The notes under the pieces: model-generated | The model's database searches: none | What the model was told of the DNA's origin: nothing | The model's input: the letters and a program-made list of their open reading frames with translations, nothing else | Made by a program: the position numbers and the translations under genes | NCBI GenBank assembly: GCA_965279195.1 | Contig: CBDIHP010000024.1 | Location: forward strand, 1-64,000 | Length of the DNA: 64,000 nt | Source: CBDIHP01 sp965279195 | Lineage (GTDB): Bacteria > Planctomycetota > Planctomycetia > Isosphaerales > Isosphaeraceae | Direction: 5' to 3' | Part shown: piece by piece, positions 63,308-64,000 of the stretch | Layout of the letters: every line of letters starts with the position of its first letter | How positions within the stretch are numbered: the first letter of the stretch is position 1

Positions 63308-63469
63308 ATTGGGAGCCGGTTCGGGTGCCACTGGCTCAGCCAGTGCCGGGGGAGGCCCTGGCCGATCCGGAATCCTCCGAACCGGCGAGACGCCCGGTCC
63401 GACCGACGGATCCATGCCGATGCCGCCGTCGCACTGGCCCGGCCAGTGGCACCCGAACTGGCTCCCAAT
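63308..63469. mobile_element. 162-bp element with 28-bp inverted ends
   Basis: 63308-63335 and 63442-63469 are complementary in 27 of 28 positions (ATTGGGAGCC, then TTCGGGTGCCACTGGC). Next to each arm is a local palindrome (CACTGGCTCAGCCAGTG and CACTGGCCCGGCCAGTG). No gene inside. It fills most of the gap between the CHAT gene and the following gene. Confidence 0.75.
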
Positions 63470-63565
63470 GGGTGCGACACAGGATGGGTTCCGCAACAGA
63501 TACGGGATCGTGAACGCAACAGGGAACTCCCACTTCTCGCGACCGCCGACGCCAGGACTCCCGCC

Positions 63566-64000
63566 ATGATCGACGACCTCATCCAGAACCTCGACGACCC
63601 CACCGCCATCGAGGTGCTGACCAGGCTCGCCCGGCTGCAGACGCAACGTCGGGAGCGTTCGGGGAATGCCGAGGCAATCGGGGCGGAGTTCGAGGGAGTG
63701 TTGGCGAATGTGGATCGGGAAAGGCGGCCGAGAGGTGGCCCCGTTGCGGCCGATGACCTGGAAGGCGAGGTGGCCCGGCGGGCGCTGGTGGTGATCGCCG
63801 AGCAGGATCCGACGGCCGAGGCCGACATCCGCAACCTCATGCTCGTCGCCCACCGCGACACTCCCCGGTCGTTCTCGTCGGCGGAGATGGTCGCGGCCGG
63901 CGTCCTCGCGGCCGTCGCCATCACGCTTCGGCCCACACTCAAATTCGTGAAGACTCCAACGGGATTTGAGTTCAAGATCGAATCGGACTCGGCCAGGGAA
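63566..64000 (+). CDS. small protein downstream of the CHAT gene, cut by the window end
   Basis: 145 residues are visible and the frame is open at 64000. It begins MIDDLIQNLDDPTAIEVLTR, with a charged helical first half (RLQTQRRERSGNAEAIGAEF, VADDLEGEVARR), then a hydrophobic segment near 115-128 (MVAAGVLAAVAITL) and a beta-like end (KFVKTPTGFEFKIESDSARE). A short membrane or helical segment followed by such a strand pair resembles, by layout, the small constant components that accompany STAND effectors in bacterial conflict systems. I could not identify it by family, and the role as partner of the CHAT protein is inference from adjacency on the same strand. Confidence 0.65.
   Translation, partial: MIDDLIQNLDDPTAIEVLTRLARLQTQRRERSGNAEAIGAEFEGVLANVDRERRPRGGPVAADDLEGEVARRALVVIAEQDPTAEADIRNLMLVAHRDTPRSFSSAEMVAAGVLAAVAITLRPTLKFVKTPTGFEFKIESDSARE

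Overview
This is a GC-rich window from a planctomycete, most likely of the Isosphaeraceae type. I infer this from three secreted proteins ending in PEP-CTERM-like tails (5270, 21600, 58348), secreted beta-propeller proteins with an (E/D)RREVPA N-terminal block (51985-55760), a large Pkn-type kinase with a DWG motif and TPR tail, a MoxR/Bat-like surface-protein cluster, and many extragenic palindromes. No rRNA, tRNA, CRISPR array or classical IS transposase was recognised.

Layout. 1-5.7 kb: membrane proteins and a very small PEP-CTERM protein. 5.7-10.8 kb: an operon of secreted cupin, ECF41-type sigma factor and NmrA-like NAD(P)-binding protein, read leftwards from a promoter that resembles the ECF41 target site, then a HAD phosphatase. 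10.8-15.2 kb: a repeat-rich accessory stretch with a 55-bp tandem repeat in front of a three-PAS hybrid histidine kinase. 15.2-18.8 kb: Ser/Thr kinase with TPRs. 19.2-20.8 kb: aldo/keto reductase plus TetR regulator. 20.9-26.2 kb: accessory region with dispersed repeat elements, a PEP-CTERM protein and a lower-GC DUF262 + HEPN nuclease pair whose nuclease gene has a one-base frameshift in an A7 run. 26.8-32.7 kb: Deg-type protease, sigma-54 activator, ABC exporter. 32.9-41.7 kb: a collinear set of VWA/GATase-like membrane protein, 1469-residue coiled-coil membrane protein and secreted prenyltransferase-fold protein. 41.9-51.7 kb: hybrid histidine kinase, gamma-glutamyltransferase, ankyrin protein, small HNH pair, Tat-exported aminotransferase. 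52-55.8 kb: tandem duplicate of a sorbosone-dehydrogenase-like propeller protein, one copy broken by two single-G losses. 56-58.3 kb: DUF2721 membrane protein and an ArsR-HNH coupled pair. 58.3-64 kb: PEP-CTERM protein divergent from a CHAT protease-STAND NTPase-TPR protein, followed by a small membrane protein that runs off the window.

The two most system-like loci are the CHAT-STAND-TPR gene with its downstream partner (59810-64000), which looks like a conflict or programmed-death type signalling module, and the DUF262/HEPN pair (22820-24574). The most unusual non-coding signal is a family of roughly 180-310 bp elements with inverted ends (GGCAACGCGGGGACAGGCAT-like at the left, the complementary GCATGTCCCCGCGTTGGCC at the right). 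At least five copies lie between 11.7 and 25.1 kb, and they look like non-autonomous mobile elements or large REP-type repeats. All domain names are read by eye from motifs; no database search was possible.
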